Positions 33,917 to 42,093 of a DNA stretch of 61,940 nucleotides are shown in pieces; the stretch's first letter is position 1, and each line of letters starts with the position of its first letter. The notes below the pieces were generated by a model, which worked only from the letters and a program-made list of their open reading frames with translations, searched no databases and was not told the DNA's origin. Position numbers and translations under genes: made by a program. Source of the stretch: an archaeon UBA583 (GTDB lineage Archaea; Nanobdellota; Nanobdellia; Woesearchaeales; UBA583); NCBI GenBank assembly GCA_002506365.1, contig DAXK01000036.1:1-61940 (forward strand), read 5' to 3'.

Positions 33917-34765
33917 ATGTCAAATAATATCATTATTTTTTTAAAAGGAATTTTTATGGGTGTTTGTGATTTAATTCCAGGGATTTCTGGTGGAACTGTG
34001 GCATTTATAACTGGAATTTATGAACGGTTGATTACTGCAGTAGCTAATATTACTCCAAAAAATTATTTTAATTTAGTTTTTTTAAAGAATAAAAAAGATA
34101 GAAAAAAGTTGTTTAGTGAGCTAGATATTTTATTTTTATGTTTATTATTTAGTGGGATTTTTACGGCTATAATTTTAGGGTCAAGAGTTATTTCTTATTT
34201 AATTGAGAATTTTTATGTTTATGTTTTTGCTTTTTTTACTGGATTAATTTTAGCTTCAGGAGTATTTATTTCTAAACAAATTAAGGAGAAAAATAATTTA
34301 AATAAATGGTTTGGACTAATAGGATTTTTATGTGGAATAGTATTATTGTTTTTAACTCCACAAGAAGTTTTGAATCCAAGTAAGTTATTAATTTTCAGTT
34401 CAGGATTTTTAGCAATTTTTGCTTTATTTTTACCAGGTATTTCTGGAAGTTTTATTTTATTAATTTTAGGGATGTATGAATATGTTGTAAATTTAGTTAA
34501 AGATTTTGATTTAGTTAATTTGATTCCCTTTGCAATTGGAGCCGGAGTTGGAGTTTTAGTTATAAGCCGTGTTGTGAAATTTTTATTTAATTTTGATAAG
34601 TGTAAAACTTTATATTTTTTATTAGGTTTAGTTATTGGGACTTTAACAATTCCAATTAGAAATATTTATTTTGAGTTAAATAATATTAGTTTTGGATTAA
34701 TTTTTAATTTAGTAATTTTATTTGTGTTTGGGTTTTGGATTGTTAAAAAGTTAGATAGATTTTAA
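33917..34765 (+). CDS. DUF368 membrane protein (PopT-type polyprenyl-phosphate translocase)
   Basis: This 282-residue integral membrane protein has about eight helices and two signature loops typical of DUF368: FMGVCDLIPGISGGTVAFI near the N terminus and ALFLPGISGSFILLILGMYE in the second half, an inverted repeat. DUF368 proteins have been identified as flippases recycling polyprenyl phosphate carriers, which here would support surface glycosylation. GAGG in AAGAGGATTAAGATG precedes the ATG, and the gene starts 1 bp after the riboflavin kinase stop. Confidence 0.88.
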   Translation: MSNNIIIFLKGIFMGVCDLIPGISGGTVAFITGIYERLITAVANITPKNYFNLVFLKNKKDRKKLFSELDILFLCLLFSGIFTAIILGSRVISYLIENFYVYVFAFFTGLILASGVFISKQIKEKNNLNKWFGLIGFLCGIVLLFLTPQEVLNPSKLLIFSSGFLAIFALFLPGISGSFILLILGMYEYVVNLVKDFDLVNLIPFAIGAGVGVLVISRVVKFLFNFDKCKTLYFLLGLVIGTLTIPIRNIYFELNNISFGLIFNLVILFVFGFWIVKKLDRF

Positions 34766-34802
34766 ATCATTAAATTTTCAAGTTTAATTTTTTTATTGTT
34801 TT

Positions 34803-35540
34803 TTAGTAAGAGTTATTTTTTCCAAATTGTCCTAATACAGAAACATGTCCACAGTTTTCGTATCTAATTATTTTAGGAGTTCTTATTTTTTCAATTTGGT
34901 TTATTATTTCTTCACCATAAATTGTAGGAATAAATAAATCGTGTGTTGCTAAATGAATTTCAATATTTTCAGGTAAATTTTTAATTTGATGTTTTGCATT
35001 TGTAATTCCAATTATTTTATCATATTGGGTTGAGTTTTTATATCCAAGTAATTCGGATTGTAGTCTTACGTCTTGTGTTGCAATCCCTTCAAATATTCCA
35101 GTTCCTAAAGTTGTCCCAGGAACTACAGATATAAACTTTTTAACATTTTTAAAATTATTAGCAACATTAAATCCTAAATAATTTCCAACGCTAAAACTTA
35201 GAATTACCATTTCTGATAAGTTTTCAGATAATAAATCACAATATATTTTTCTCATTAGTTGTCTTGAGATAAATGGGTTTGGGTTTACTAAGTCTGTTGG
35301 CATTTTATAGATAATTGATTTTCTATTTAAAGATATCATATCATAATCAATAGCTTCTTTAAAACTTGTTCTCCATGGCAGAAAACATACTAATGTGTCC
35401 TTTTGAGGACCATAAATTTTCATTTTACCAAATTGAGTTTTAGAAATATCATTACTTTGATCTAGAAAGTTTGAGTATCTAGAGTATGCTGTGTCTAAAT
35501 GTCCAAAGTCTGGAACGATTGATAGTAATGATTCTAACAT
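34803..35540 (-). CDS. Alpha/beta-hydrolase fold protein
   Basis: This 245-residue protein has a plausible catalytic triad: nucleophile S117 in LSFSVGNYLGF, acid D201 in ATHDLFIP, and H232 in NCGHVS. The nucleophile elbow is S-x-S-V-G rather than strict G-x-S-x-G. The N-terminal region (LVCFLPWRTSFKEA) supplies the core strand and oxyanion area. Substrate unknown; an esterase or thioesterase is possible. Convergent with the DUF368 gene and 83 bp downstream of the substrate-binding protein gene on the same strand. Confidence 0.7.
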   Translation of the reverse strand: MLESLLSIVPDFGHLDTAYSRYSNFLDQSNDISKTQFGKMKIYGPQKDTLVCFLPWRTSFKEAIDYDMISLNRKSIIYKMPTDLVNPNPFISRQLMRKIYCDLLSENLSEMVILSFSVGNYLGFNVANNFKNVKKFISVVPGTTLGTGIFEGIATQDVRLQSELLGYKNSTQYDKIIGITNAKHQIKNLPENIEIHLATHDLFIPTIYGEEIINQIEKIRTPKIIRYENCGHVSVLGQFGKNNSY

Positions 35541-35623
35541 TGTAGATAATCTGAAAAATTAAAGTTTATAATTATTTGTCAAATTTTAGAATTAATTAGA
35601 TTTTGGTTTTTGATTTTAATTTA

Positions 35624-36919
35624 TTAATCGATGTTAATACTACTAGAATTATTTAAAATAAAAGGATTAAATATTTCAAATTTAGAATTATTAGTTAATT
35701 TAGAGTAATAAACTTCATCAATTGCTTGATGATCAAATTTATGAAAATTTATTTTTTCATCAAATCCTATCCCATATTCATGCATAGATTCTAAAGAAGT
35801 TATTAATTTAGTTTTTGTTAAATCCTCTCCAACTAAATTTAAAGCTTCAACTAATACTTTTGCATTAATGAAACCTTCAAATGATACATAATTAACTGTT
35901 GAATTTGGATAATATTTTTTAAGAAGAGTTCTATATTCTTTAACTAAATCCGATGAATTGTCAAATGGAGATGGAACAACTTGAGTTACCAGAATTTTAT
36001 CATAATATTTTTTATCAATTTTTTGAACATTAATTATTTCATTTGAAAATGCACCGGAACCAATAAATGAAACTGTGTGAAAATAAGGAGTGAAATTATT
36101 ATCTGTTGAAATTTTAATGAATTTTGCAAGTGGAGAATATGTTCCAACCATAATTACTGCTTGCGCGTTTGAATTTTGAATATTTTTTTGAGCAGTTTGT
36201 ATATCCATAGTTCCACGAGTAAATTTATCAATTATCACAGGTTTTAATTTTCTTTTTTTTAAAGCAGATATTGTGTCTTTTAATACAGTTTTTCCAAAAG
36301 CATCATCTTGGTAAAATATTGCTACTTTATCATATCTTAGTTTATCTACAAAATAAAATATAGCTGCTTCAGCTTCAGAATTATATGAATCTCGAATATT
36401 AAATAAAAAAGGATTAACTGGATTTCTTAGTTCATTAGCACCTGTAAAAAACCCAACCGCAGGAGTTTTAGATTGTTTGATTATGTCTAATATTTTAACT
36501 GAAGTTGGAGTTCCTACAAAATCGAATAGTGCAAAAACTTTATCATCATTAATTAGTTTAATTGTGTTTGGAACTGTTTTTGAGGGATCATATTGATCAT
36601 CATAAGAAATTAATTTTATTTTTCTACCATATATTCCACCATTATTATTTATTTCATTAAAATATATTTTAGAACCTTTTATTGTTTCAGTCCCTAAAAA
36701 ACCAGCATGTCCTGAAAGAGCTGAAGATGATCCTAATAAAATATGAGTATTATTAATTCCTGTTAAATCGTTTAAGTTTAAGTTATTTTGATTGTCAAAA
36801 GAATTTATATTTGAAGTCTCGAGTTTAGGATACATAATTGAAAAAGAAAGAGAAAATAAAATAATTAAAATACTAATTGAAATTAAAATATAAATATTAT
36901 TAGGTTTTGAAAATTTCAT
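35624..36919 (-). CDS. Membrane-anchored LivJ-type substrate-binding protein
   Basis: This 431-residue protein has an N-terminal hydrophobic anchor (about 8-30). The body follows the type-I periplasmic-binding fold for branched-chain amino-acid/amide transporters: LGSSSALSGHAGFLGTETIKGSKIYFNEINNNGG, DDQYDPSKTVPNTIKLI, VAIFYQDDAFGKTVLKDTISAL and KYYPNSTVNYVSFEGFINAK. No livHMGF genes are nearby, so it is an orphan receptor or sensor at the cell surface. Confidence 0.85.
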   Translation of the reverse strand: MKFSKPNNIYILISISILIILFSLSFSIMYPKLETSNINSFDNQNNLNLNDLTGINNTHILLGSSSALSGHAGFLGTETIKGSKIYFNEINNNGGIYGRKIKLISYDDQYDPSKTVPNTIKLINDDKVFALFDFVGTPTSVKILDIIKQSKTPAVGFFTGANELRNPVNPFLFNIRDSYNSEAEAAIFYFVDKLRYDKVAIFYQDDAFGKTVLKDTISALKKRKLKPVIIDKFTRGTMDIQTAQKNIQNSNAQAVIMVGTYSPLAKFIKISTDNNFTPYFHTVSFIGSGAFSNEIINVQKIDKKYYDKILVTQVVPSPFDNSSDLVKEYRTLLKKYYPNSTVNYVSFEGFINAKVLVEALNLVGEDLTKTKLITSLESMHEYGIGFDEKINFHKFDHQAIDEVYYSKLTNNSKFEIFNPFILNNSSSINID

Positions 36920-37028
36920 AAATATAATAATTTTAGGGATAATAAGTATTAAAATATATGGTTGAAAATTACGAATAAAATAATATAAGATTACAAATTT
37001 ATATTGAGTTTAGAATTAAAAAAAGGAT

Positions 37029-37328
37029 TTATTCCTTTTTAGCTGCTGCTTTTTTTTTAGCAGGAGCTTTTTTTACTGGAGCTTTTTCTCCTTCAGCAAA
37101 AGTAGATAATAATTGTGATGTTTTGTTTAACATTTTACTAGCTTGCATTTTGTGTGCTGCTAAGATACCAATTAAAGTTGTTTGATCAACTTTTTCACCT
37201 TTTTCCATTTTAGCGTTAACTGATTTTTCAACTGAGTTTAATAAATCAACCATTCCTTTAAATCTTCCATGATCTAATACTAATACTTCTTTTTTTGTTA
37301 ACTTTAAGTTAAATGATTTTTCTGTCAT
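37029..37328 (-). CDS. Small protein with histone H1-like basic tail
   Basis: At 99 residues, residues 1-75 are helical (KLTKKEVLVLDHGRFKGMVDLL, SQLLSTF) with no known motif; residues 80-99 are a Lys/Ala/Pro tail (KAPVKKAPAKKKAAAKKE) like H1 or bacterial HC1-type DNA-binding tails. A nucleoid or RNA-associated role is plausible. It is monocistronic and just downstream of the duplicated pyrG end. Confidence 0.65.
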   Translation of the reverse strand: MTEKSFNLKLTKKEVLVLDHGRFKGMVDLLNSVEKSVNAKMEKGEKVDQTTLIGILAAHKMQASKMLNKTSQLLSTFAEGEKAPVKKAPAKKKAAAKKE

Positions 37329-37437
37329 AAAATTAAAATAGGATATTGTATATTTAAATGTTTAGTTTAAAAAAGTGATAATTAAATAATTTATATACTA
37401 ATTAAACTTATCATATGTATAAATTATAACTAAAAAA

Positions 37438-37575
37438 TTATTTATTTTTTAATTCTAATGCTGCTTGAATTAATCCATAGAATAGTGGAGCTGGTTGCTA
37501 GAAATTTTTTGATGAGAATTTCTAAGCCTTTGTGAGACTTCGCTTACACAAAGTTTCTAATTTAGATTTTAATTC
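37438..37575 (-). pseudogene. Diverged duplicate of the pyrG 3' end, split by a 57-nt insert
   Basis: Positions 37438-37496 encode KPAPLFYGLIQAALELKNK-stop in the minus frame, nearly the pyrG C terminus (LELKTK), with synonymous as well as replacement changes. Positions 37555-37575 match the segment encoding ELKSKLE. Between them, 37497-37553 is an insert with two perfect 7-bp hairpins, AGAAATT/AATTTCT and CTTTGTG/CACAAAG. The intact pyrG equivalent is 37581-37661. This is a decayed tail copy rather than a functional gene. Confidence 0.8.
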
Positions 37576-37580
37576 TAAAA

Positions 37581-39215
37581 CTATTTAGTTTTTAATTCAA
37601 GTGCTGCTTGAATTAATCCATAGAATAGTGGAGCTGGTTTTTCTAGTTTAGATTTTAGTTCAGGGTGGGATTGAGTTGCTACAAAATAAGGATGTTGAGA
37701 TGATTCTAATTCTATAAATTCAACTAAATTTCTTTCTACAGAGTTTCCACACACTTTTAATCCGTGGTTTTCAATTATATCAATTACATTTGGATTTACT
37801 TCAAATCTGTGCCTGTGTCTTTCAGATACAAATCCATTTTTATCGATTAAATCTAATTTTTTATATAAATTATGAATAATTCCGAGTTTTAATTTTCCTA
37901 AATATTTTCCTAAACGCATTGTTCCACCTAATTGAACTATGTTTTTTTGTTCATCAAGTAATGTTATTGCTGGATTTGTAGCATTTTTATCAATTTCCAT
38001 TGATGTTGCGTTTGGAGTATTACAAACATTTCTTAAAAATTCAATAACTGCCAATTGTAAACCATAACAAATACCTAAATATGGAATTTTGTTTTCTCTA
38101 GCAAATTGAATTACATCAATTTTACCTTGAATTCCTCGACTTCCAAACCCACCTGGAACAATAATTCCATCGATGTTTGAAAGTTTAGATTTATTTTGTG
38201 AAAAGTTCTCAGTATCAAACCAAATAATTTCAATATTTGTGTTTAGGTTATATTCACAATGTTTTAAACTTTCAACAACACTTGCGTAAGAATCTTCTAA
38301 ATCAGTGTATTTTCCACAAATTGCTATTTTTAAGTTATTTGTTTTTTCCTGATTTAATAACCTATTCCAACTTTCTAATTTGTTTTTATTGTCTAATTGC
38401 ATATCTAGATTTTCACATACTTTTTCTATAAATCCTTGCTCATTAAATTTATTTGGAACTTTGTAGACTGAATCTAAATCAGGGGCTGAAAATACAGCTT
38501 CAGGTTCAATACTTGCAAAAAGAGATATTTTATTTTTTGTTGTTTGAGTTAAATTTTCACTACATCTACCTACGATAAAATCAGGCCAAATTCCTCTTTG
38601 TTGAAGCATTTTTACAGATTGTTGAGTAGGTTTTGTTTTTTGTTCAGATACTCCACCAGGGATTGGAATGTATGTTAAATGAATATAACACATATTTTGT
38701 TTTTTTACTTTTCTTTCTAATTGCCTTAATGCTTCAATAAAAAGTTCAGTTTCCATATCACCAATTGTTCCACCAACTTCAATTAACATAATATCTGCGT
38801 TTGTTTTTTTAGCAGTATTTTGAATTTTTTCTTGAATTAAGTTTGTAACGTGAGGAACCATTTGAACTGTTTTTCCAAGATATTCACCTGCTCTTTCTTT
38901 TGTTTGTATTTCTTGAAAAACTCTCCCCATTGTTAAAGATTGATCTTTTATAGCAGAATTTCCTAAATATCTTTCATAGTGTCCAAAGTCCATATCTACT
39001 TCAAAACCATCATCTAATACGAATACTTCACCGTGTTCGATTGGATTCATTGTTCCTGGATCAGAATTTAAATATCCGTCTAATTTCATCGGAACAATAT
39101 TATATTTATTAGAAAAAAATAATCCTAAACTTGCCGCAGTAATACCTTTACCCAGACCAGATAGCACTCCCCCTGTCACAATTATGTATTTTGTTTGGGT
39201 TTGTTTGTTAGCCAT
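37581..39215 (-). CDS. pyrG: CTP synthase
   Basis: This 544-residue enzyme makes CTP from UTP, ATP and glutamine. The N-terminal synthase half has TKYIIVTGGVLSGLGKGITA and SDPGTMNPIEHGEVFVL-type blocks; the C-terminal glutamine-amidotransferase half shows GGFGSRG, the Cys nucleophile in YLGICYGLQLAVIEF, and a His-Pro-Glu end (ATQSHPELKSK). The length is normal. The upstream neighbour (39225-39617) ends 9 bp before its start and is probably cotranscribed. Its 3' end is flanked by a diverged duplicate. Confidence 0.97.
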   Translation of the reverse strand: MANKQTQTKYIIVTGGVLSGLGKGITAASLGLFFSNKYNIVPMKLDGYLNSDPGTMNPIEHGEVFVLDDGFEVDMDFGHYERYLGNSAIKDQSLTMGRVFQEIQTKERAGEYLGKTVQMVPHVTNLIQEKIQNTAKKTNADIMLIEVGGTIGDMETELFIEALRQLERKVKKQNMCYIHLTYIPIPGGVSEQKTKPTQQSVKMLQQRGIWPDFIVGRCSENLTQTTKNKISLFASIEPEAVFSAPDLDSVYKVPNKFNEQGFIEKVCENLDMQLDNKNKLESWNRLLNQEKTNNLKIAICGKYTDLEDSYASVVESLKHCEYNLNTNIEIIWFDTENFSQNKSKLSNIDGIIVPGGFGSRGIQGKIDVIQFARENKIPYLGICYGLQLAVIEFLRNVCNTPNATSMEIDKNATNPAITLLDEQKNIVQLGGTMRLGKYLGKLKLGIIHNLYKKLDLIDKNGFVSERHRHRFEVNPNVIDIIENHGLKVCGNSVERNLVEFIELESSQHPYFVATQSHPELKSKLEKPAPLFYGLIQAALELKTK

Positions 39216-39224
39216 TTTTAATTT

Positions 39225-39617
39225 TTAAAAATCATCAGGTTGTGGAATGTATACATCGTCTAAAATTTCAAATTCTTTTAGTTTATTGTTTTCACAATGA
39301 ACAAATCTAAGTCCTAAACCAGATTTTAATACTGAACTTACAAGTGCCATATGTTCAATCCCAGTTCCAGAGGATAAATTAATACATACTTCAAAGTCTA
39401 TAATTTCAGATTTAAAAGTATTTGTTAGACCAAAAATAGAATTAATTGAGTTATTTTGATCAAATTTTAATTTTTTAACATTGTCAAGGTTGATACTTGA
39501 ATATGCTAAATCGTTACAGATTAGATAAACATTATCCCATTTAGTGCATTTAATTAAATCAGCTACTTGTTTCCAATTTTGAGTATCTGAACCCATTAAA
39601 GCTACTAAACTTACCAT
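39225..39617 (-). CDS. Small CARF/Rossmann-like protein upstream of pyrG
   Basis: This 130-residue protein has alternating strands and helices and a loop N80-L-S-S-G-T-G-I-E-H-M90 followed by ALVSSVLKSGLGLRFV. This resembles the ligand loop of CARF domains (T-G-G-T-K-x-M), which sense cyclic oligonucleotides in CRISPR systems, but no effector domain or CRISPR gene is nearby. An alternative is a generic nucleotide-sensing or DUF protein tied to pyrimidine synthesis. The 9-bp gap to pyrG suggests one operon. Confidence 0.5.
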   Translation of the reverse strand: MVSLVALMGSDTQNWKQVADLIKCTKWDNVYLICNDLAYSSINLDNVKKLKFDQNNSINSIFGLTNTFKSEIIDFEVCINLSSGTGIEHMALVSSVLKSGLGLRFVHCENNKLKEFEILDDVYIPQPDDF

Positions 39618-39794
39618 AATTAAATTTAAAGATGTATGTTTATAAACTTTTCATTTCTAAGTCAATAGATTATATAAAATATTAAATTAGTTATAACTTA
39701 AATTTAATATTAATATTTATATAGTTGTTTTTTAATAGATTATTTATAATTTTATTAAATTTGATTAAAATTTAATTACAGGGGGGCACAAATA

Positions 39795-40190
39795 ATGTTT
39801 AAATTTTTAAAAAAACTTAAAAAAAATAACTTTGAAGAGGAATTTGATAAGTTAGTTTCAAATTCTAAACCAGACAATTTAGAAGTGGAAGATTTAAATT
39901 TTGAAATTAATCAAGTTATAGATAAATTTGAGTTTCCCAATAATTCCAAAGATTTTGATGAAGTAGATAAGTATTTTGTTGAGATTATAAAAGAGTTAAG
40001 GGAATTTTATGAAAATAAACGAGAAAAATTAGGAAAAGAGATTATGAGAAATAAAACTTTAATTGAGTTAAATCAATTAATTTTTGCAATCGATAAAAAT
40101 TTAAAATTAATGTATAGAGATGAATTTAATTTGGAAGAATTTTTAAATTATGAAAAAATATTAATTGAACAAGTAAAAAAACTTAAGTAA
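39795..40190 (+). CDS. Helical protein with amphipathic N terminus, unknown
   Basis: This 131-residue, highly charged, mostly helical protein begins MFKFLKKLKKNNF, which could be a membrane-targeting amphipathic helix. Coiled-coil-like heptads occur around 60-100. An unusual G6 run (ACAGGGGGGCACAAATA) sits about 10 bases before the ATG and could act as a Shine-Dalgarno. No family was recognised. Confidence 0.6.
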   Translation: MFKFLKKLKKNNFEEEFDKLVSNSKPDNLEVEDLNFEINQVIDKFEFPNNSKDFDEVDKYFVEIIKELREFYENKREKLGKEIMRNKTLIELNQLIFAIDKNLKLMYRDEFNLEEFLNYEKILIEQVKKLK

Positions 40191-40204
40191 ATAGTAATTT
40201 AAAA

Positions 40205-41005
40205 TTAATTTTTTAAATAAACTAATAAATGTTTATTTGAGTTTTCAGGACTATAAGAGTATCCAGAACTATGTTTCCAAGTTTTTAAGTTATCAAGTGA
40301 AATTGTGTCAGATTGTGTAATAAAATTAATTATTTCTCCTTTTAGAACTTTAGATTCGTGTCCAACATTTTTTAATTTATTTGTTTTTTCATCAATTTTT
40401 GCAAACATTATTTCTACATAGTTTTGAGCATTAGAAAAATTTACAACTTTTCTATGGGCACCAGGTAAAATGTCGATTACTAATTGTGTCTGAGAGAATA
40501 AGTCATTAAATTTAGAGTATAAATACTCTTTCCAGAATTTAGTTATATTAAATTTTCCAAATTTTGAAGTAATTTTTAACTTATAATCTGGAATTAAATC
40601 TTGAGGTTTTAATAATCCAAACATTCCATCAATAAAAATTACTGAATTGTTAAAGTTTTCTTTTTGAATATCTGACATATTGGAATAGTTAATTGATTTA
40701 AACATAACCCCAGAGTATCTGTTAATTGCTGAAATTGTTTTTTCATTCTCTAAGTTTAATGTTACATTAATTGCTTTTTGTAAATTTTTACCTTTTAAAT
40801 CTAATATTTTCTCAGTTTTTAATTCATCTGACTTATTAATTGAATCTTGTAAATTTGACGAGATTCGATACCTTAGAGTATCTAAATCTGAAAAATAGTT
40901 GAAAAGATTATTTTGCTTTACAATAGAGTATTTATCAGAATTTGAATTTTCATTTTTTCCTTCAGAAGGAGGTAATAAAATTGTGTAGTTTGTTTTATTT
41001 GTCAT
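40205..41005 (-). CDS. yaaA: YaaA family (DUF328) peroxide-stress protein
   Basis: This 266-residue protein shows the YaaA signature start (ILLPPSEGKN), RYSGVMFKSINY, the IDGMFGLLKPQDLIPDYKLKI block, and VVNFSNAQ. In E. coli YaaA lowers free iron and limits DNA damage under hydrogen peroxide. Its presence with a class I RNR fits an organism exposed to oxygen. Slightly longer than the bacterial protein owing to Asn/Lys-rich loops. Monocistronic. Confidence 0.88.
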   Translation of the reverse strand: MTNKTNYTILLPPSEGKNENSNSDKYSIVKQNNLFNYFSDLDTLRYRISSNLQDSINKSDELKTEKILDLKGKNLQKAINVTLNLENEKTISAINRYSGVMFKSINYSNMSDIQKENFNNSVIFIDGMFGLLKPQDLIPDYKLKITSKFGKFNITKFWKEYLYSKFNDLFSQTQLVIDILPGAHRKVVNFSNAQNYVEIMFAKIDEKTNKLKNVGHESKVLKGEIINFITQSDTISLDNLKTWKHSSGYSYSPENSNKHLLVYLKN

Positions 41006-41039
41006 AATTTAAAAATAATTATATTTTATATAAATATAT

Positions 41040-41972
41040 TTATTCTTTTTTGGATTCTAAATTTTCTGAATCAGAATCATTGTTTTCAACATCATTAATC
41101 TCAACATTATTTGTTGAATCTTTATTTTTTAATTCTTTTTTTAATCTTAAATTTCTTTTTTTATTTTCTCGCCATAAAATAAACCCAGCTATTGTTAAAA
41201 TTAATATAATTATTCCAATTAAAGATTTTGAAGTATTTTTAACAATATTTCCTGACAATCCTGAAACAGTTTGTTTTTCTGAATCAGATTTAGATTCAGA
41301 TGTTAAAGTTTTATCTAATTGAGAATTACTTTTTGAATTTACAATACTAATATTATCAATTTTTGAAATAGTTTCAGAATTTTTATTATCGTCTAAAAAT
41401 GCTTTAGTTCTACTTGAATCCTCATTTACTTGAGAAGTATTATTTGTAGAACTTGTATTTTTTTGAGTTTCTATTTCAGTTATAGAGTTAGAATTACTTC
41501 CACTTGAACTACCTCCCGATGAACCTCCACCGCTTGATGAGCCTCCACCACCCGATGAACCTCCAGAATTATCATCTGGCTGAGATGGCATTATTATATT
41601 ATTACAAGTATTTGTTCCTGTGAAATCTAAATTTAAGTTAATGGATTTTCCTTCTTGATAAGAAGTATTTATCTTGTTTGAAGTTTCTTGACATTCATTT
41701 GAAACTAATTCAAATTCAACTAAATCACCATTTTTACCAGTTAAAGTGATTAAATTTAAAACTTCCCCATAGTATGATGATTTAACTTGAATTGAATCTT
41801 GTAAATTACCATTTAGATATGCATTTAAAGTTGTATCTGTAATATTTTTTGATTCCACTTGAATTGAACCATAAAAACTATTTGGATCCTTTGGAACTGC
41901 AAAAATACTACTTGATAAAACTACAACAGTTAAAAGTGATATTCCTATTTTTTTAATTTGAGATTTTGTCAT
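41040..41972 (-). CDS. Secreted protein with Ser/Gly linker and C-terminal membrane anchor
   Basis: This 310-residue protein has a signal peptide (KIGISLLTVVVLSSSIFA), a small beta domain (about 30-125) with two Cys residues, and a flexible run of Ser/Gly repeats (about 133-160). A Ser/Asn/Thr-rich stalk leads to a transmembrane helix (about 250-268, LIGIIILILTIAGFILW) and a highly charged cytoplasmic tail. The layout is a stalked ectodomain displayed outside the cell. No family was recognised. On the same strand, after the giant secreted protein gene. Confidence 0.72.
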   Translation of the reverse strand: MTKSQIKKIGISLLTVVVLSSSIFAVPKDPNSFYGSIQVESKNITDTTLNAYLNGNLQDSIQVKSSYYGEVLNLITLTGKNGDLVEFELVSNECQETSNKINTSYQEGKSINLNLDFTGTNTCNNIIMPSQPDDNSGGSSGGGGSSSGGGSSGGSSSGSNSNSITEIETQKNTSSTNNTSQVNEDSSRTKAFLDDNKNSETISKIDNISIVNSKSNSQLDKTLTSESKSDSEKQTVSGLSGNIVKNTSKSLIGIIILILTIAGFILWRENKKRNLRLKKELKNKDSTNNVEINDVENNDSDSENLESKKE

Positions 41973-42093
41973 TTTATTTTAATTTGTTTTTTAACATTTA
42001 AATAATTAATGTTAATTTTACGAAAAATTAAATATTAAAATTAAATAATATCTAATTAATTAATTCTAAATTAAAAATTAAGTTATAAAAAAC

